Positions 1 through 8,944 are shown, counted from the first letter of the stretch. The stretch is 64,000 nt of DNA from Streptomyces venezuelae ATCC 10712 (GCF_008639165.1 NZ_CP029197.1:4902001-4966000), one strand, 5' to 3'. A program made the numbers and translations. Notes: generated from the letters alone by a model not told the origin.

Positions 1-4
1 TCTG

Positions 5-1222
5 ATGCCCGACACCGCCACCCCGGCCGCCCCGCCGACCGTCCTCGCCGTGATCCCCGCGAGGGGCGGCTCGAAGGGCGTCCCCGCCAAGAACCTCGCC
101 TCGGTGGCCGGGGTCCCCCTGGTGGCCCGCGCCGTGCGCGCCTGCCTCGGCGCCCGCAACGTCACCCACGTCGTCGTCTCCACCGACGACTCCGGCATCG
201 CCGCGGCGGCCCGCACCGCCGGGGCCGAGGCCGTGGCCCGCCCCGCCGCGATCGCCGGCGACACCGCCACCAGCGAGGCGGCCGTGCTGCACGCCATGGA
301 CGCCTTCGAGGCCGGCCACGGCCGCGCCGCCGACGTGGTCCTCCTCGTCCAGTGCACCAGCCCCTTCCTCACCTCCGCCGAGATCGCCGAGACCGTCGAG
401 CGCATCACCTCCGGCGCCGCCGACACCGCCTTCACGGCGGCCCCCTCGCACGGCTTCCTGTGGCGCGACGCCCCCGACGGCTCGGCGGACGGCGCCACCG
501 GCGTCAACCACGACAAGGCGCACCGCCCCCGCCGCCAGGACCGCGAGCCCGAGTACCTGGAGACCGGCGCCGTCTACGCGATGGACGCGGCCGGCTTCCG
601 CAGCCACGAGCACCGCTTCTTCGGCCGCACGGCCCTCGTCGTCACCGACCCCGCCCGGGTCCTGGAGATCGACGACCCGCACGACCTGGCCCGCGCCCGC
701 GCCCTGGCGCCCCTCCTCGACACCCCGGCCACCCCCGGCTTCGCCGACGTCGACGCCGTCGTCCTCGACTTCGACGGCACGCAGACCGACGACCGGGTCC
801 ATCTGGACGCCGAGGGACGCGAGTTCGTCTCCGCGCACCGCGGTGACGGCCTCGGCATCGCCGCCCTGCGGCGGGCCGGCCTCCCGGTCCTCATCCTCTC
901 CACCGAGCAGAACGCCGTCGTCGCGGCCCGCGCCCGCAAGCTCAAGATCCCCGTCCTGCACGGCATCGACCGCAAGGACCGGGCGCTCAAGGAGTGGTGC
1001 GAGGCCGAGGGCATCGACCCGCAGCGCGTGCTCTACGCCGGAAACGACGTCAACGACCTCCCCTGCTTCCACCTCGTCGGCTGGCCCGTCGCGGTGAGCA
1101 GCGCGCACGACTCCGTACGGGCCGCGGCCCGCGCGGTCACCGTCACCCCGGGTGGTTCCGGTGCGATCCGCGAGATCGCCGCCTGGCTCCTCGGACCCGA
1201 GCTCAACACCCCTCACTCCTAA
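5..1222 (+). CDS. Acylneuraminate/Kdn cytidylyltransferase fused to a KdsC-type HAD phosphatase
   Basis: The 405-residue protein has two domains. Residues 1 to about 240 are a NeuA-type CMP-sugar synthetase with the nucleotide-binding signature IPARGGSKGVPAKN near the N-terminus and a conserved ETGAVYAMD segment. Residues from about 250 to the end are a HAD phosphatase of the KdsC / Kdn-9-phosphate phosphatase type, with motif I DFDGTQTD and a late GNDVNDLP motif. The domain pair would dephosphorylate a nonulosonic acid 9-phosphate and activate the free sugar as the CMP derivative in the cytoplasm. It lies 11 nt upstream of a NeuB-type synthase, so it belongs to the same operon. Sugar identity (Kdn rather than sialic acid) is inferred from the phosphatase and from the known Kdn teichulosonic acid of Streptomyces walls. 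The ATG at position 5 is a plausible true start, but an upstream start outside the window cannot be excluded. Confidence 0.88.
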   Translation: MPDTATPAAPPTVLAVIPARGGSKGVPAKNLASVAGVPLVARAVRACLGARNVTHVVVSTDDSGIAAAARTAGAEAVARPAAIAGDTATSEAAVLHAMDAFEAGHGRAADVVLLVQCTSPFLTSAEIAETVERITSGAADTAFTAAPSHGFLWRDAPDGSADGATGVNHDKAHRPRRQDREPEYLETGAVYAMDAAGFRSHEHRFFGRTALVVTDPARVLEIDDPHDLARARALAPLLDTPATPGFADVDAVVLDFDGTQTDDRVHLDAEGREFVSAHRGDGLGIAALRRAGLPVLILSTEQNAVVAARARKLKIPVLHGIDRKDRALKEWCEAEGIDPQRVLYAGNDVNDLPCFHLVGWPVAVSSAHDSVRAAARAVTVTPGGSGAIREIAAWLLGPELNTPHS

Positions 1223-1233
1223 GGATCAGCACC

Positions 1234-2127
1234 ATGAACACCCGACTTCGCACCCTCGGCTCCAAGACCGCCGGCCCGGGCCAGTCCGTCTACATCACCG
1301 GCGAGATCGGCATCAACCACAACGGTGACCTCGACAACGCCTTCGCGCTCATCGACGTCGCCGCCGAGGCCGGCTGCGACGCCGTCAAGTTCCAGAAGCG
1401 CACCCCGGAGATCTGCACCCCGCGCGACCAGTGGGACATCGAGCGCGACACCCCCTGGGGCCGGATGACCTACATCGACTACCGCCACCGCGTGGAGTTC
1501 GACGAGACCCAGTACCGCGCCATCGACGAGCACTGCAAGAAGCGCGGCATCGACTGGTTCGCCTCCCCGTGGGACACCGAGGCCGTCGCCTTCCTGGAGA
1601 AGTTCGACGTCCCGGCCCACAAGGTCGCCTCCGCCTCCCTCACCGACGACGAGCTGCTGCGCGCGCTGCGCGCCACCGGCCGCACGGTCATCCTCTCCAC
1701 CGGCATGTCGACCCCGGAGCAGATCCGGCACGCCGTCGAGGTCCTCGGCAGCGCCAACATCCTGCTCTGCCACGCCACCTCGACCTACCCGGCCAAGGCG
1801 GAGGAGCTCAACCTGCGCGTCATCCAGACGCTCCAGGAGGAGTACCCGAACGTCCCGATCGGCTACTCCGGCCACGAGACCGGCCTCCAGACCACGCTGG
1901 CCGCCGTCGCCCTCGGCGCCGCGTTCGTCGAGCGCCACATCACCCTCGACCGCGCCATGTGGGGCTCCGACCAGGCCGCCTCCGTCGAGCCGCAGGGCCT
2001 GCAGCGCCTCGTCCGCGACATCCGCACCATCGAGACCGCCCTCGGCGACGGCGTCAAGAAGGTGTACGAGTCGGAGCTCGGCCCGATGAAGAAGCTCCGC
2101 CGGGTCCAGGGGCTCGTCGCCGCATGA
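1234..2127 (+). CDS. N-acetylneuraminate/Kdn-9-phosphate synthase family protein (NeuB-like)
   Basis: The 297-residue protein begins with the NeuB-family pattern ITGEIGINHNGD and AVKFQKRTPE, followed by a TIM-barrel sequence with STGM and GYSGHETG motifs. Enzymes of this family condense phosphoenolpyruvate with a hexosamine or mannose derivative to give a nonulosonic acid. The protein lacks the C-terminal SAF (antifreeze-like) domain of full NeuB proteins (about 345 residues), so it is a barrel-only form. AAGGA ends 8 nt before the ATG and supports the start. The stop codon overlaps the next gene's ATG (ATGA at 2124-2127), indicating translational coupling. Its likely role is to supply the sugar for the upstream CMP-activating fusion enzyme. 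Confidence 0.88.
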   Translation: MNTRLRTLGSKTAGPGQSVYITGEIGINHNGDLDNAFALIDVAAEAGCDAVKFQKRTPEICTPRDQWDIERDTPWGRMTYIDYRHRVEFDETQYRAIDEHCKKRGIDWFASPWDTEAVAFLEKFDVPAHKVASASLTDDELLRALRATGRTVILSTGMSTPEQIRHAVEVLGSANILLCHATSTYPAKAEELNLRVIQTLQEEYPNVPIGYSGHETGLQTTLAAVALGAAFVERHITLDRAMWGSDQAASVEPQGLQRLVRDIRTIETALGDGVKKVYESELGPMKKLRRVQGLVAA

Positions 2128-3299
2128 CCGGCCAGCTGGCGTTCGTCGAGAGCCCGGTCCAGCTCCTCAACGTCCTGGAATGGGCGCACACCCGGGCGGT
2201 CGCCACGGGAGCTCCCTCCGTCGCGCCCACGGGCGCGCCCGGCTCCGCGGACGCCGGCGCGTCCGTGCGGGCGACCCCCTCGACGGACGCCACTCAGGGC
2301 GGGGCAGCCGCCCCGCCCGCCCTGACGGTCGTCGTCCTCTCGCCGACCGACCCCATGTCGCGGGGCCAGCTGCGCCGGATGGCCCAGCTGGCCCGCGACG
2401 AAGGCCTCACCGTCCACTGGCAGGAGGCCCGCCGCGGCCGGGGCGCGCTCGTCCGCACCCTGCGCGAGCTCGCCCGGCCGCTGCGCTCCGCGGAGCGGGT
2501 GATCGTCGGGGACCCGTTCTCCCGGTACGTCCAGCTGCTGCTGACCCTGTTCGGCCCCCGGCACCTGACCGTGGTCGACGACGGCACCGCCACCATGGAG
2601 TTCGCCGCCCAGCTCGGCCGGGGCGAGCGGCTGGTGCGCTGGCACCGCAAGGGCAGCGCCCTCGACCCGCGCGAGCTGGTGCTCGCCCCGGTGTCCTCGT
2701 TCGCCAAGCGGCGCCTCGCGCCGACCCGGGGCCGTACGGTCGAGATCTTCACCTCGCTGCCCGTCGAGGCCCCCGAGGGCATCACGGTCACCGAGAACTC
2801 CTTTGCCTGGACCCGGACCCGCTTCGGCCCGCCGCGGCTGACCGGCGGCGCGGACCTGGTGGGCACCTCGCTGGTCGAGACGGGTGTGGTCGAGGCCGGG
2901 CACTACGACCGGGTGGTGGGCGAGCTGGCCCGTACCCACGGCGCCACCCGCTACTTCGCGCACCGCAGGGAGAGCGCGGAGAAGCTGCACCGGATCGCGG
3001 TCGAGACGGGCCTGCAGGTGGTCCGGCCGGAGTTGCCGCTGGAGCTGATCGCCCGGCGCGGTCCCATCGGGCGTACGGTCGTCAGCTTCCCGTCCACGGT
3101 GGTGCACACCCTGCCGCTGGCGCTGGCCGGCACCGGGGTGAGGGTCGCGGTGTGCGAGATCGCGCCCGAGTGGCTGCGGGCGACCGCCTCCCCGCGCGCC
3201 CAGGGCTTCCTGTCGCGGGTGACCGGCACGGCGGCCCACGAGGTGGACCGGCTGACCTCGCGGACGGCGGGCCCGGCCGACCGGCTCGAATTCGGCTGA
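2124..3299 (+). CDS. Polysialyltransferase-family (POLYST-like) glycosyltransferase
   Basis: This 391-residue protein starts with LAFVESPVQLLNVLEWA, typical of the alpha-2,8-polysialyltransferase-like family. It has an acidic-acidic-glycine motif (VVDDGTATMEF, about residue 153) and a later SFPSTVVHTLPLAL segment resembling the second conserved sialyltransferase motif. The role inferred is transfer of CMP-activated nonulosonic acid onto a wall polymer on the cytoplasmic face; no membrane helix or signal peptide is evident. A low-complexity Ala/Thr/Gly insert lies at about residues 32-65. The gene overlaps the synthase gene by 4 nt and ends the operon. The acceptor and linkage cannot be told from sequence. 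Confidence 0.72.
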   Translation: MTGQLAFVESPVQLLNVLEWAHTRAVATGAPSVAPTGAPGSADAGASVRATPSTDATQGGAAAPPALTVVVLSPTDPMSRGQLRRMAQLARDEGLTVHWQEARRGRGALVRTLRELARPLRSAERVIVGDPFSRYVQLLLTLFGPRHLTVVDDGTATMEFAAQLGRGERLVRWHRKGSALDPRELVLAPVSSFAKRRLAPTRGRTVEIFTSLPVEAPEGITVTENSFAWTRTRFGPPRLTGGADLVGTSLVETGVVEAGHYDRVVGELARTHGATRYFAHRRESAEKLHRIAVETGLQVVRPELPLELIARRGPIGRTVVSFPSTVVHTLPLALAGTGVRVAVCEIAPEWLRATASPRAQGFLSRVTGTAAHEVDRLTSRTAGPADRLEFG

Positions 3300-3415
3300 G
3301 CGTACCCATATGGAACGGGCTTCATGCCTGCCAAACCGAGATTCTTTCCCCTAACGGGCTGAACTTTTCGTGATCAACGGGCAGTTGACCTCCCGGGAGG
3401 CATACCCTTCAAAGG

Positions 3416-4636
3416 GTGAACCAGTTGAAGTCCCGTGAGCCAGGCTCCGCCACCCTGCCCGGAACGCTGTCCGAACCCCTGCGCGTCGAACTGATCGCGT
3501 TCCGCAGGGACTTGCACATGCACCCCGAGCTCGGGAACCAGGAGTTCCGTACGACCGCCGCGCTCAAGGCCCGCCTGGAGGCGGCCGGCCTCGCGCCCAA
3601 GGTCCTGCCGGGCGGCACCGGACTCATCTGTGACATCGGCACCCGCGACCCGGGCAGGCCCATGCTCGCGATCCGCGCCGACCTCGACGCGCTGCCCATC
3701 CCCGACGTCAAGACCGTCGCCTACCGCTCCACCGTGGCCAACCGCGCACACGCCTGCGGACACGACGTCCACACCACCACCGTCCTCGGCGCCGGACTCG
3801 TCCTCGCCGAGCTCGACCGGCAGGGCCTCCTCCCGGCCCCCGTGCGGCTCCTGTTCCAGCCCGCCGAGGAGGTCCTCCCCGGCGGCGCCGCCGACGCCGT
3901 CGAGGCCGGCGTCCTGGACGGGGTCGGCCGGATCATCGCCGTCCACTGCGACCCCAAGGTCGACGCCGGGAAGATCGGGCTCCGGACCGGCCCCATCACC
4001 TCCGCCTGCGACCGGCTCGAAGTCACCCTCGACGGACCCGGCGGCCACACCGCCCGCCCCCACCTCACCACCGACCTCGTCACCGCCGCCGCCCGGGTCG
4101 CCGTCGACGTCCCCGGCGTCCTGAGCCGCCGCGTCGACGCCCGCTCAGGACTCTCGGTCACCTGGGGCCGCATCGAGTCCGGCCACGCGTGCAACGTCAT
4201 CCCCCAGCACGCCGAGCTCTCCGGCACCGTCCGCTGCCTCGACCTGCCCACCTGGCGGGAGGCCCCCGACCTGGTCCACGCGGCCATCGACGAGATCGCG
4301 ACCCTGCACCGCGCGAAGTCGACCGTCACCTACGTCCGGGGCGTCCCCCCGGTCGTCAACGACCCGGCCGTCACCGAGCTGCTGCAGGCCGCCATGACCG
4401 CCCGCCGCGGCGCGCACGCGATCGAGGACACCGAGCAGAGCCTCGGCGGCGAGGACTTCTCCTGGTACCTGGAGCACGTCCCCGGCGCCATGGCCCGGCT
4501 CGGCGTCCGCACCCCGGGCGACACCCGCGTCCGCGACCTGCACGCCGGGGACTTCGACGTGGACGAGCGCTGCATCGAGGCCGCGGTGGAGCTCTTCACG
4601 GCCGCGTCCCTGATCGACGCGACCCAGCGGCACTGA
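3416..4636 (+). CDS. M20 family metallo-amidohydrolase (amino acid amidase/hippurate hydrolase-like)
   Basis: The 406-residue protein shows the M20 peptidase layout. Metal-site motifs include HMHPELGNQE, ACGHDVHTTT and QPAEEVLPGG, and a C-terminal LGGEDFSWYLE precedes DLHAGDFD. Such enzymes hydrolyse N-acyl or N-carbamoyl amino acids or small amides in the cytoplasm with two metal ions; the substrate is not predictable. The GTG start has no Shine-Dalgarno spacing, but TACCCT lies 7 nt upstream, which suits a leaderless transcript. It precedes the nucleoside importer by 304 nt and is probably transcribed separately. Confidence 0.85.
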   Translation: MNQLKSREPGSATLPGTLSEPLRVELIAFRRDLHMHPELGNQEFRTTAALKARLEAAGLAPKVLPGGTGLICDIGTRDPGRPMLAIRADLDALPIPDVKTVAYRSTVANRAHACGHDVHTTTVLGAGLVLAELDRQGLLPAPVRLLFQPAEEVLPGGAADAVEAGVLDGVGRIIAVHCDPKVDAGKIGLRTGPITSACDRLEVTLDGPGGHTARPHLTTDLVTAAARVAVDVPGVLSRRVDARSGLSVTWGRIESGHACNVIPQHAELSGTVRCLDLPTWREAPDLVHAAIDEIATLHRAKSTVTYVRGVPPVVNDPAVTELLQAAMTARRGAHAIEDTEQSLGGEDFSWYLEHVPGAMARLGVRTPGDTRVRDLHAGDFDVDERCIEAAVELFTAASLIDATQRH

Positions 4637-4940
4637 TTCCGGCCACCCGGAGGGGCTGATTCCCGGCCGGGCGGAACCCTCATCCGTTCGGCCGAGCGCC
4701 CTCCCTCCTTCGGCCCAGCGACCCGGCGTGGCGCGCCCGGACACCTCCACCGGCATTCCCGCCACCCGATATAACCGGCGGTACCGGGCCGAACGCCCCC
4801 GGTCGCCTCGACTGGCCGGTTCGCGACGATCCGATAACGACTCATGAACGGGTCTTTAACTGACATCTACGCGCGTTACGATCGCCGCGAAACCAGCGCC
4901 GGAAGAGGCGCTTTCGGTCAGTCTTGAAGGGACCCTCCTC
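4637..4940. other. Intergenic region upstream of the nucleoside-binding lipoprotein gene
   Basis: This 304-nt region holds no recognisable gene. The first 200 nt contain only GC-rich sequence with short inverted repeats (GGCCGGGCGG, ACCCGG). The last 90 nt carry a promoter-like pair, TTTAAC at 4855-4860 and TACGAT at 4877-4882 (16-nt spacing), with the nucleoside-regulon palindrome between them, and GAAGGGA at 4926-4932 as ribosome binding site. Confidence 0.6.
4867..4878. promoter_or_regulatory. Nucleoside-regulon operator, site 1 (bmp lipoprotein)
   Basis: CTACGCGCGTTA, one base from the consensus CTACGCGCGTAG found at five other sites in this window. It lies inside the spacer of a candidate promoter (TTTAAC/TACGAT), about 65 nt before the start of the nucleoside-binding lipoprotein gene, a position suited to repression. 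The regulator is unknown. Confidence 0.68.
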
Positions 4941-5999
4941 TTGCGCCGGATCACCAGGATCACGACCGTGGGCATCGCCTCCGCGGCGCTCGCCCTCTCC
5001 GCCACCGCGTGTGGCAAGTCTTCGACGGACTCCGGCTCCAGCTCGAGCACGGACTCCAAGACGACCAAGGCCGCCATCGCGTACGACATCGGTGGCCGCG
5101 GCGACCAGTCGTTCAACGACGCCGCCTACGCGGGCCTGAAGAAGGCCGAGGACGAGCTCGGCGTCAAGGGCGCCGAGGCCGAGCCCTCGGAGGGTGAGGG
5201 CGACGCCGACAAGGTGCAGCGCCTCACCGCTCTCGCCCGCGCGGGCAACAACCCGGTCATCGGCGTCGGCTTCGCCTACGCGCCGGCCATCGAGAAGGTC
5301 GCCAAGGCCTACCCGAAGACCACCTTCGGCCTCATCGACGACACGTCGAAGACCGGCCCGAACATCGCCAACCTCGTCTTCAACGAGGAGCAGGGCTCCT
5401 ACCTGGCCGGCGTCGCCGCCGCCAAGGCGTCCAAGACCGGCACGGTCGGCTTCATCGGCGGTGTCGAGGTTCCGCTGATCAAGAAGTTCGAGGCGGGCTT
5501 CGCGCAGGGCGTCAAGGACACCAACCCCAAGGCGAAGGTCCTCGTCCAGTACCTGACCCAGCCGCCGAACTTCGACGGCTTCTCCAAGCCCGACCTGGGC
5601 AAGGCCGCCGCCGAGGGCCAGCTCGACAAGGGCGCCGACGTGATCTACGCCGCCGCCGGTCTGGCCGGTTCCGGCTCGATCGAGGCCGCCGCGACCGCCG
5701 GCAAGTGGGCGATCGGTGTCGACTCCGACCAGTACAACCAGGCCGGCCTCGCCTCGTACAAGGCGAAGATCCTGACCTCGGTCACCAAGGACGTCTCGGA
5801 CTCCGTCTTCAACCTGATCAAGTCGGTCAAGGACGGCAAGCCGCAGACCGGTGAGATCCGCTACGGCCTCGCCACGGACGGCGTCGGCCTGTCCGACTCC
5901 AACCCGGAGTACAAGAAGATGACGGACCTCATCGCCGCGGTGGACAAGGCGAAGAAGGACATCGTCGACGGCAAGATCACGGTCAAGACCGCTCCGTAA
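4941..5999 (+). CDS. BMP-family nucleoside-binding lipoprotein
   Basis: The 352-residue protein has a lipoprotein signal peptide with its lipobox (SATAC) at Cys24, followed by a Ser/Thr-rich linker. The mature part matches the BMP/Med basic membrane lipoprotein family (AYDIGGRGDQSFNDAAYAGL, FNEEQGSYLAG, GVDSDQYN), whose members bind nucleosides for ABC uptake. It would be lipid-anchored outside the membrane and deliver nucleosides to the two permeases downstream. The start is TTG, chosen because GAAGGGA lies 8 nt upstream and the codon begins the signal peptide. It is followed by a hairpin and a second operator before the ATPase gene, so it may be expressed at a different level from the rest. 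Confidence 0.92.
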   Translation: MRRITRITTVGIASAALALSATACGKSSTDSGSSSSTDSKTTKAAIAYDIGGRGDQSFNDAAYAGLKKAEDELGVKGAEAEPSEGEGDADKVQRLTALARAGNNPVIGVGFAYAPAIEKVAKAYPKTTFGLIDDTSKTGPNIANLVFNEEQGSYLAGVAAAKASKTGTVGFIGGVEVPLIKKFEAGFAQGVKDTNPKAKVLVQYLTQPPNFDGFSKPDLGKAAAEGQLDKGADVIYAAAGLAGSGSIEAAATAGKWAIGVDSDQYNQAGLASYKAKILTSVTKDVSDSVFNLIKSVKDGKPQTGEIRYGLATDGVGLSDSNPEYKKMTDLIAAVDKAKKDIVDGKITVKTAP

Positions 6000-6028
6000 G
6001 GACCAGCAGGTCAAGACCTGAGCCCGCG

Positions 6029-6059
6029 GGCTCGGCCCCGGTGGCACGCCACTGGAGCC
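6029..6059 (+). terminator. Intercistronic hairpin after the binding-protein gene
   Basis: GGCTC and GAGCC flank an inner GTGGC-AC-GCCAC stem. There is no T tract. It may attenuate read-through or stabilise the binding-protein mRNA, as is common for ABC binding-protein genes. Confidence 0.45.
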
Positions 6060-6104
6060 GGGCCCCGGCCCCATTCCCTTACGGGTTTTCACTTTTCGGC
6101 AGTG

Positions 6105-6116
6105 CTACGCGTGTAG
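6105..6116. promoter_or_regulatory. Nucleoside-regulon operator, site 2 (importer ATPase)
   Basis: CTACGCGTGTAG, one mismatch from the consensus palindrome. TAGATG at 6114-6119 could be the -10 element, so the operator would overlap the promoter core of the ATPase-permease-cdd operon. Confidence 0.7.
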
Positions 6117-7829
6117 ATGTCTCCCTGGCGCGATAGCTTCGCCCCGCCCTGCCCTCCCGCTCCCACTCCTTCCGGCCAAGGAGAGTGCGTCATCAACGCG
6201 TCCAGCCCCCCTGCCGTAGAACTCCACGGCATCACCAAGCGATTCCCCGGCGTCGTCGCCAACAAGGACATCGCCATCACGGTCCGCAAGGGCACCGTGC
6301 ACGCCCTCATCGGCGAGAACGGCGCCGGCAAGTCGACCCTCATGAAGATCCTCTACGGCATGCAGAAGCCGGACGAGGGCACCATCGCGGTCGACGGCCA
6401 GCAGGTCACCTTCGCCAGCCCCGGCGACGCCATCGCCCGCGGCATCGGCATGGTGCACCAGCACTTCATGCTCGCGGACAACCTCACCGTCCTGGAGAAC
6501 GTCGTCCTCGGCGGCGAGAAGCTCTACGGCATCGGCGCCAAGGCGCGGCGGAAGATCCAGGAGATCTCCGACGCGTACGGCCTCGGGGTCCGCCCGGACG
6601 CCCTCGTCGAGGACCTCGGCGTCGCCGACCGGCAGCGCGTGGAGATCCTCAAGGTCCTCTACCGCGGCGCCAAGATCCTCATCCTCGACGAGCCGACCGC
6701 CGTGCTCGTCCCGCAGGAGGTCGACGCGCTCTTCGACAACCTGCGCGAGCTCAAGTCCGAGGGCCTGACCGTCATCTTCATCTCCCACAAGCTGGGCGAG
6801 GTCCTGAAGGTCGCCGACGACATCACCGTCATCCGCCGGGGCACCACCGTCGGCACCGCCGACCCGAAGACCGCCACCACCAAGCAGCTCGCCGAGCTGA
6901 TGGTCGGCAGCGAGCTGCCCTCGCCGGAGACCCGCGAGTCCACGGTCACCGACGTCCCCATGCTCAAGGTCGAGCACCTGACGCTGGTCGAGAGCGGCGC
7001 CGCCGGCACCCCGCTGACCAGCGCCGCCCCGCCGGACCCGGCGAAGACCGTCGTCGTCCTCGAGGAGACGGCCGCGGGCCGCAAGCTCCTCGACGACATC
7101 TCGCTCACCATCCACAAGGGCGAGATCCTCGGCATCGCCGGTGTCGAGGGCAACGGGCAGACCGAGCTCATCGAGGCCCTCATGGGCATGTCCACCCCGG
7201 ACTCGGGTGTCATCACCCTCGACGGCGTCGACATCTCCAAGGTCTCGGTGCGCAAGCGCCGCGAGGGCGGCATCGGGTACATCCCCGAGGACCGCCACCG
7301 CCACGGCCTGCTCCTTGAAGCCCCCCTCTGGGAGAACCGCATCCTCGGCCACGTCACCGAGGCGCCCAACTCCAAGCGCGGCGTCCTCGACCCGAAGGCC
7401 GCCCGCAAGGACACCGAGCGGATCGTGCGCGAGTACGACGTGCGCACCCCGGGCATCGACGTCACCGCGGCCTCCCTCTCCGGCGGCAACCAGCAGAAGC
7501 TGATCGTCGGCCGCGAGATGAGCCACGCGCCCAAGTTCCTGATCGCCGCCCACCCCACCCGTGGTGTGGACGTCGGCGCGCAGGCGCAGATCTGGGACGC
7601 GATCCGGGACGCCCGCCGCGAGGGACTCGCGGTGCTGTTGATCTCGGCCGACCTCGACGAGCTGATCGGTCTCTCCGACACGCTCCGGGTCATGTACCGC
7701 GGCAGGCTCGTCGCGGACGCCGACCCCGCCACCATCACGCCCGAGGAGCTGGGCTCCGCCATGACCGGCGCGGCCAGCGGTCACCTCGAAGGCAACGAAG
7801 AGCAGCCCGGAGACGGTGACGCCCGATGA
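6117..7829 (+). CDS. Nucleoside ABC importer ATP-binding protein (tandem ATPase)
   Basis: The protein has two ABC ATPase domains in tandem, as in the sugar/nucleoside class. The first has Walker A GENGAGKST and the second a degenerate Walker A (GVEGNGQTE) with signature LSGGNQQK, so only one site is likely fully catalytic. Walker B of the first domain is ILILDEPTAVL. It would power the permeases encoded next, overlapping the first by 4 nt. The start is a problem. ATG at 6117 is the only canonical in-frame start before the conserved N-terminus, but it has no ribosome binding site and sits in the operator/-10 region. A good AAGGAG (6178-6183) precedes only GTC-ATC codons (6189-6194). Translation may begin there at a non-standard codon, giving about 545 residues. 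Confidence 0.88.
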   Translation: MSPWRDSFAPPCPPAPTPSGQGECVINASSPPAVELHGITKRFPGVVANKDIAITVRKGTVHALIGENGAGKSTLMKILYGMQKPDEGTIAVDGQQVTFASPGDAIARGIGMVHQHFMLADNLTVLENVVLGGEKLYGIGAKARRKIQEISDAYGLGVRPDALVEDLGVADRQRVEILKVLYRGAKILILDEPTAVLVPQEVDALFDNLRELKSEGLTVIFISHKLGEVLKVADDITVIRRGTTVGTADPKTATTKQLAELMVGSELPSPETRESTVTDVPMLKVEHLTLVESGAAGTPLTSAAPPDPAKTVVVLEETAAGRKLLDDISLTIHKGEILGIAGVEGNGQTELIEALMGMSTPDSGVITLDGVDISKVSVRKRREGGIGYIPEDRHRHGLLLEAPLWENRILGHVTEAPNSKRGVLDPKAARKDTERIVREYDVRTPGIDVTAASLSGGNQQKLIVGREMSHAPKFLIAAHPTRGVDVGAQAQIWDAIRDARREGLAVLLISADLDELIGLSDTLRVMYRGRLVADADPATITPEELGSAMTGAASGHLEGNEEQPGDGDAR

Positions 7830-8944
7830 TGAAACTCGACAAGGACAAGCTGATCCTGGGCGCGGCGGGACCCGTCCTCGCCCTGGTCTCCTCGTTCGTG
7901 CTCACCGTGCTGGTGCTGCTCGCGACGGGTCTCGACCCGATCGAGCCGATCACGCTGATGATCGACAACGCCGGGTTCGCCGACATCCAGGTCCTGATCG
8001 TCAACCAGACCGGGATCTACTACCTGGCGGCGCTGGCGGTGGCCATCGGCTTCCGGATGAACCTGTTCAACATCGGTGTCGACGGCCAGTACCGCCTCGC
8101 GGCGATGGTCTCGGCGCTCGTCGGCGCCTCGATCGAGCTGCCCGGCCCGCTGCACATCCTGGTGATCGTGCTCGTCGCGATGCTGACCGGCGCCTTCTGG
8201 TCCGGCATCGCCGGCATCCTGAAGACCACCCGCGGCGTCTCCGAGGTCGTCTCGACGATCATGCTGAACGCCATCGCGACCTCGCTGGTGGCCTGGCTGA
8301 TCCTGCCGAAGAACTTCGGCGTCCAGCCGGCCGGCTCGAACAACCTCACCACCGGTGAGATCTCCGAGTCCGGCTGGTTCCCCGGCATCGACATGGGCGA
8401 GGGCAACGGAGTCATCTACGGCTTCACGTTCGTCGCGCTCGCCCTCGGCGTCGTCTACTGGTTCGTCCTCAACCGCACCCGGTTCGGCTTCGACCTGCGC
8501 GCCACCGGCGCCAGCGAGTCCGCCGCCCAGGCCAGCGGCGTCGACGCCAAGAAGATGATCCTCACCTCGATGCTGCTCTCGGGCGCGCTGGCCGGCCTCT
8601 CCGGCATGCCGACGCTGCTCGGCGAGTCCCACACGTACAGCCTCGACTTCCCCGTCGGTGTCGGCTTCACCGCCATCACCATCGCGCTGCTCGGCCGGAA
8701 CCACCCGGTCGGCATCTTCTTCGCGGCCCTGCTCTTCGCGTTCCTCGACAAGGCCTCCTCGTCGCTGGACACCGAGGGCTACCCGAAGGAGATCACCAAG
8801 ATCATGCAGGGCATCATCGTGATCGCCGTGGTCGTCTCCTACGAGCTCGTCCGCCGTTACGGCCTCCGCCGCCAGCAGCAGAAGGTCGGCGAGGAACTCG
8901 CCGCCGGCGGCGCCATCAAGACCGACAAGGAGGTCTCGGCATGA
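7826..8944 (+). CDS. Nucleoside ABC importer permease 1
   Basis: This 372-residue integral membrane protein has about 8-10 hydrophobic segments and family motifs GFRMNLFNIGVDGQYRLAA and ATGASESAAQASG. It belongs to the BPD_transp_2 permease family, which includes nucleoside importers such as NupP. It overlaps the ATPase stop (ATGA at 7826-7829) and the next permease gene (ATGA at 8941-8944), so the importer genes are translationally coupled. The C-terminus is charged and cytoplasmic. Two adjacent ATG codons (7826 and 7829) are possible starts. Confidence 0.92.
   Translation: MMKLDKDKLILGAAGPVLALVSSFVLTVLVLLATGLDPIEPITLMIDNAGFADIQVLIVNQTGIYYLAALAVAIGFRMNLFNIGVDGQYRLAAMVSALVGASIELPGPLHILVIVLVAMLTGAFWSGIAGILKTTRGVSEVVSTIMLNAIATSLVAWLILPKNFGVQPAGSNNLTTGEISESGWFPGIDMGEGNGVIYGFTFVALALGVVYWFVLNRTRFGFDLRATGASESAAQASGVDAKKMILTSMLLSGALAGLSGMPTLLGESHTYSLDFPVGVGFTAITIALLGRNHPVGIFFAALLFAFLDKASSSLDTEGYPKEITKIMQGIIVIAVVVSYELVRRYGLRRQQQKVGEELAAGGAIKTDKEVSA

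Noticed and set aside
1431..3239. Long overlapping frames on both strands across the wall-polymer genes and similar stretches elsewhere
   Set aside because: They are Arg/Pro/Gly/Ala-rich shadows caused by high GC3 and lack domains, ribosome binding sites and sensible neighbours.
6117..6119. ATG 6117 as a confident start of the importer ATPase
   Set aside because: It has no ribosome binding site and overlaps the operator/-10 region; it was kept in coordinates only as the first canonical codon.
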